64,000 bases of DNA from Tenacibaculum lutimaris (lineage in GTDB: Bacteria; Bacteroidota; Bacteroidia; Flavobacteriales; Flavobacteriaceae), in contig NZ_RAQM01000007.1 of the NCBI RefSeq assembly GCF_003610735.1, positions 186,001 through 250,000 of the forward strand, read 5' to 3'. Both the position numbers and the translations under genes were made by a program. Shown here in pieces: positions 62,482-64,000 of the stretch. The notes beneath the pieces are model-generated. The model worked only from the letters and a program-made list of their open reading frames with translations, was not told the origin of the DNA and searched no databases. The stretch's first letter is position 1, and every line of letters begins with the position of its first letter.

Positions 62482-63804
62482 ATGAATATAACAAAAGAAA
62501 ACGTAGATGCATTAAATGCAGTTGTAAAAGTTGATATTGTTGCAGAAGATTATCAAGATAAAGTAACAAAAGTATTAAACGATTACCGTAAAACAGCTAA
62601 CATTCCTGGATTCAGAAAAGGTAATGTACCAATGGGAATGGTAAAGAAGCAATACGGAAAATCAGTAATGATTGATGAGGTAAACAAGCTTTTACAAGAG
62701 TCGTTAAACAAATTCTTAGTTGAAGAGAAGTTAGATATCTTAGGTAACCCATTACCAAGAGTTCAAGAAGATTTCAATTGGGATGCTGATAAATTCTCTT
62801 TTGAATTCGAATTAGGATTAGCTCCTGAGTTCGACGTAAACTTACAACCAAAAGACAAAGTAACTCAATATAACATCATTGCTACAGACGAGTTAATCGA
62901 GAAAGAAGTTGAAAACATTCAAACTCGTTACGGTAAAATGTCTGCTAAAGACGAAGCTACAGAAGAAACTAACGTTACTGGTACTTTCGTAAACGAAGAG
63001 AAAGAAATCAACAAAAAATCTACAATTTCTGTAAAAGATATTAAAGGAAAAACAAACTTAAAAAAGTTTGTAGGTGCTAAAGTTGGAGACGTTTTAGAAT
63101 TAAAAACTAAAAACTTATTTGAAGACGAGCACAAGTTACAAGGAGCTTTAGGTGTATCTCATGATGAGGTTCACGATTTAGACATTCCTGTAACATTTAC
63201 TATTGAAGAAATTACTGAAATAGAGCCAGCAGAATTAGATCAAGAGTTATTTGACAAGTTATTTGCTGACGGAAGTGTAAAAACTGTAACTGAATTAAAA
63301 GACAAAATTAAAGAAGACGCAGAAAAGCAATTCCAACAACAAGCAGATCAACAATTGTTAAATGCAATTACAGAGAACTTAGTAGAGAATACTAAATTTG
63401 ATTTACCAGTTGAATTCTTACAAAAGTGGTTACAAACTGCTGGAGAAAAAGAATTAACTGCTGAAGAAGCTGTTGAAGAATACAACAAGTCAGAAAAAGG
63501 ATTACGTTACCAATTAATCGAAGGAAAGATTATGAAAGATAACGATATCAAATTAGACTATGCTGAATTAGTAGACTACGCTAAAGGGTTTATTAGAGCT
63601 CAAATGGCGCAGTTTGGTAACATGAATCCAGAAGAAAAGGAATTAGAGGATATCGCAGGAAGAATCTTACAAAATCAAGACGAAGCTCGTCGTTTACAAG
63701 AGCAATTAATTTCTCAGAAATTATTAGCTTTTTATAAAGAAAACATGAGTTTTGATACTAAAGAAGTTTCTTTTGAAGATTTCATTAAAGAAGTATACAA
63801 ATAA
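62482..63804 (+). CDS. tig: Trigger factor
   Basis: 440 residues. The N-terminal ribosome-binding domain has the signature TANIPGFRKGNVPMGMVKKQYG (GFRKG region). A shortened central domain lies at about 145-240, followed by the long helical C-terminal chaperone arms. As in other Bacteroidota the peptidyl-prolyl isomerase domain is degenerate. It assists nascent chain folding. A terminator separates it from clpP, a common neighbour. Confidence 0.94.
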   Translation: MNITKENVDALNAVVKVDIVAEDYQDKVTKVLNDYRKTANIPGFRKGNVPMGMVKKQYGKSVMIDEVNKLLQESLNKFLVEEKLDILGNPLPRVQEDFNWDADKFSFEFELGLAPEFDVNLQPKDKVTQYNIIATDELIEKEVENIQTRYGKMSAKDEATEETNVTGTFVNEEKEINKKSTISVKDIKGKTNLKKFVGAKVGDVLELKTKNLFEDEHKLQGALGVSHDEVHDLDIPVTFTIEEITEIEPAELDQELFDKLFADGSVKTVTELKDKIKEDAEKQFQQQADQQLLNAITENLVENTKFDLPVEFLQKWLQTAGEKELTAEEAVEEYNKSEKGLRYQLIEGKIMKDNDIKLDYAELVDYAKGFIRAQMAQFGNMNPEEKELEDIAGRILQNQDEARRLQEQLISQKLLAFYKENMSFDTKEVSFEDFIKEVYK

Positions 63805-63827
63805 CAGTTTATAACTGATGTAATAAG

Positions 63828-63857
63828 AAAAACCTGAATCTACATTCAGGTTTTTTT
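63828..63857 (+). terminator. Terminator after tig
   Basis: A perfect 12-bp stem (63828-63839 with 63844-63855) has a CTAC loop and a T-run. Confidence 0.93.
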
Positions 63858-63930
63858 AGCCATAAACTGTAACAAAATACTAACGAAATTGTTCTTATAT
63901 TTACATCATTATAACCTAAAAACATTTTAA

Positions 63931-64000
63931 ATGGATTACGGAAAAGAGTTCGAAAAATACGCAACTAAGCACCACGGAATAAATAGTAACTACTACGGGA
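63931..64000 (+). CDS. clpP: ClpP protease subunit, first 23 codons (partial)
   Basis: The frame starts MDYGKEFEKYATKHHGINSN and runs off the window. This N-terminus is characteristic of ClpP in Flavobacteriia, and tig-clpP order is conserved. Only the start is visible, so active-site residues cannot be checked. A weak -7-like TATATTTA lies about 35 bases upstream. Confidence 0.8.
   Translation, partial: MDYGKEFEKYATKHHGINSNYYG

Noticed and set aside
1..64000. CRISPR array, insertion sequence or rRNA operon
   Set aside because: No regularly spaced repeats, transposase genes or rRNA segments were seen on reading through the window.

Overview
This is an AT-rich chromosomal window from a Bacteroidota bacterium, most likely a marine Flavobacteriaceae close to Tenacibaculum; the genus is inference. 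Support for the phylum comes from type IX secretion genes (a PorP/SprF-like protein and PorG), Bacteroidetes-type outer-membrane receptors, a short 287-residue group-1-like sigma factor, promoters of the flavobacterial TAnnTTTG type, and an almost complete absence of Shine-Dalgarno sequences. I found no prophage, insertion sequence, CRISPR array or rRNA. One RNA gene is clear, an initiator tRNA-Met at 33130-33202.

Layout. 1-3687 is a tight photo-oxidative-stress operon (two SDR proteins, CIA30, glutathione peroxidase, SRPBCC protein, photolyase) that converges on alaS. 6498-10597 is a run of envelope genes (M23 peptidase, MerR, LemA, two TPM proteins, lipoprotein). 11246-13877 encodes a LytS/LytTR two-component pair with two LytTR-type sites in front of it. 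13970-17740 is a poorly described four-gene cluster: two paralogous small domains, a possible LSm-like protein, a DUF6882-like protein and an M48 peptidase with a TerB-like tail. 17783-30106 holds DUF423, a giant phosphoesterase / kinase-like / beta-barrel protein, the MocA-XdhC pair, an HD-PycTM (DUF5706) protein convergent with a GAF protein, and an outer-membrane receptor. 30185-36628 holds der, era, tRNA-fMet, a lipoprotein and DsbD.

36718-43464 is the most unusual region. A consensus promoter drives a possible near-leaderless 33-codon leader peptide ending in a PPG motif. A structured region of about 250 nt follows, then an apparently continuous operon: GNAT acetyltransferase, sigma-70 factor, ribosomal protein bS21, sodium:solute symporter, M20 amidohydrolase and two alanine-racemase-fold enzymes. 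Facing it (43525-48520) is a hydroxyproline-degradation operon (FAD dehydrogenase, 4-hydroxyproline epimerase, semialdehyde dehydrogenase, DapA-family deaminase) with a divergent AraC regulator.

48677-64000 is mainly core envelope and metabolism: PorP/SprF, murI, the CBS-nadK-porG-uppS-bamA-ompH-ompH operon on the minus strand, pdxJ, an alpha/beta hydrolase, a thioredoxin-fold protein, a Crp/Fnr regulator with a quinone-reductase-like flavoprotein, a small membrane protein, the trigger factor gene tig and the first codons of clpP. Functional statements rest on motif and family recognition by eye; no database search was run.
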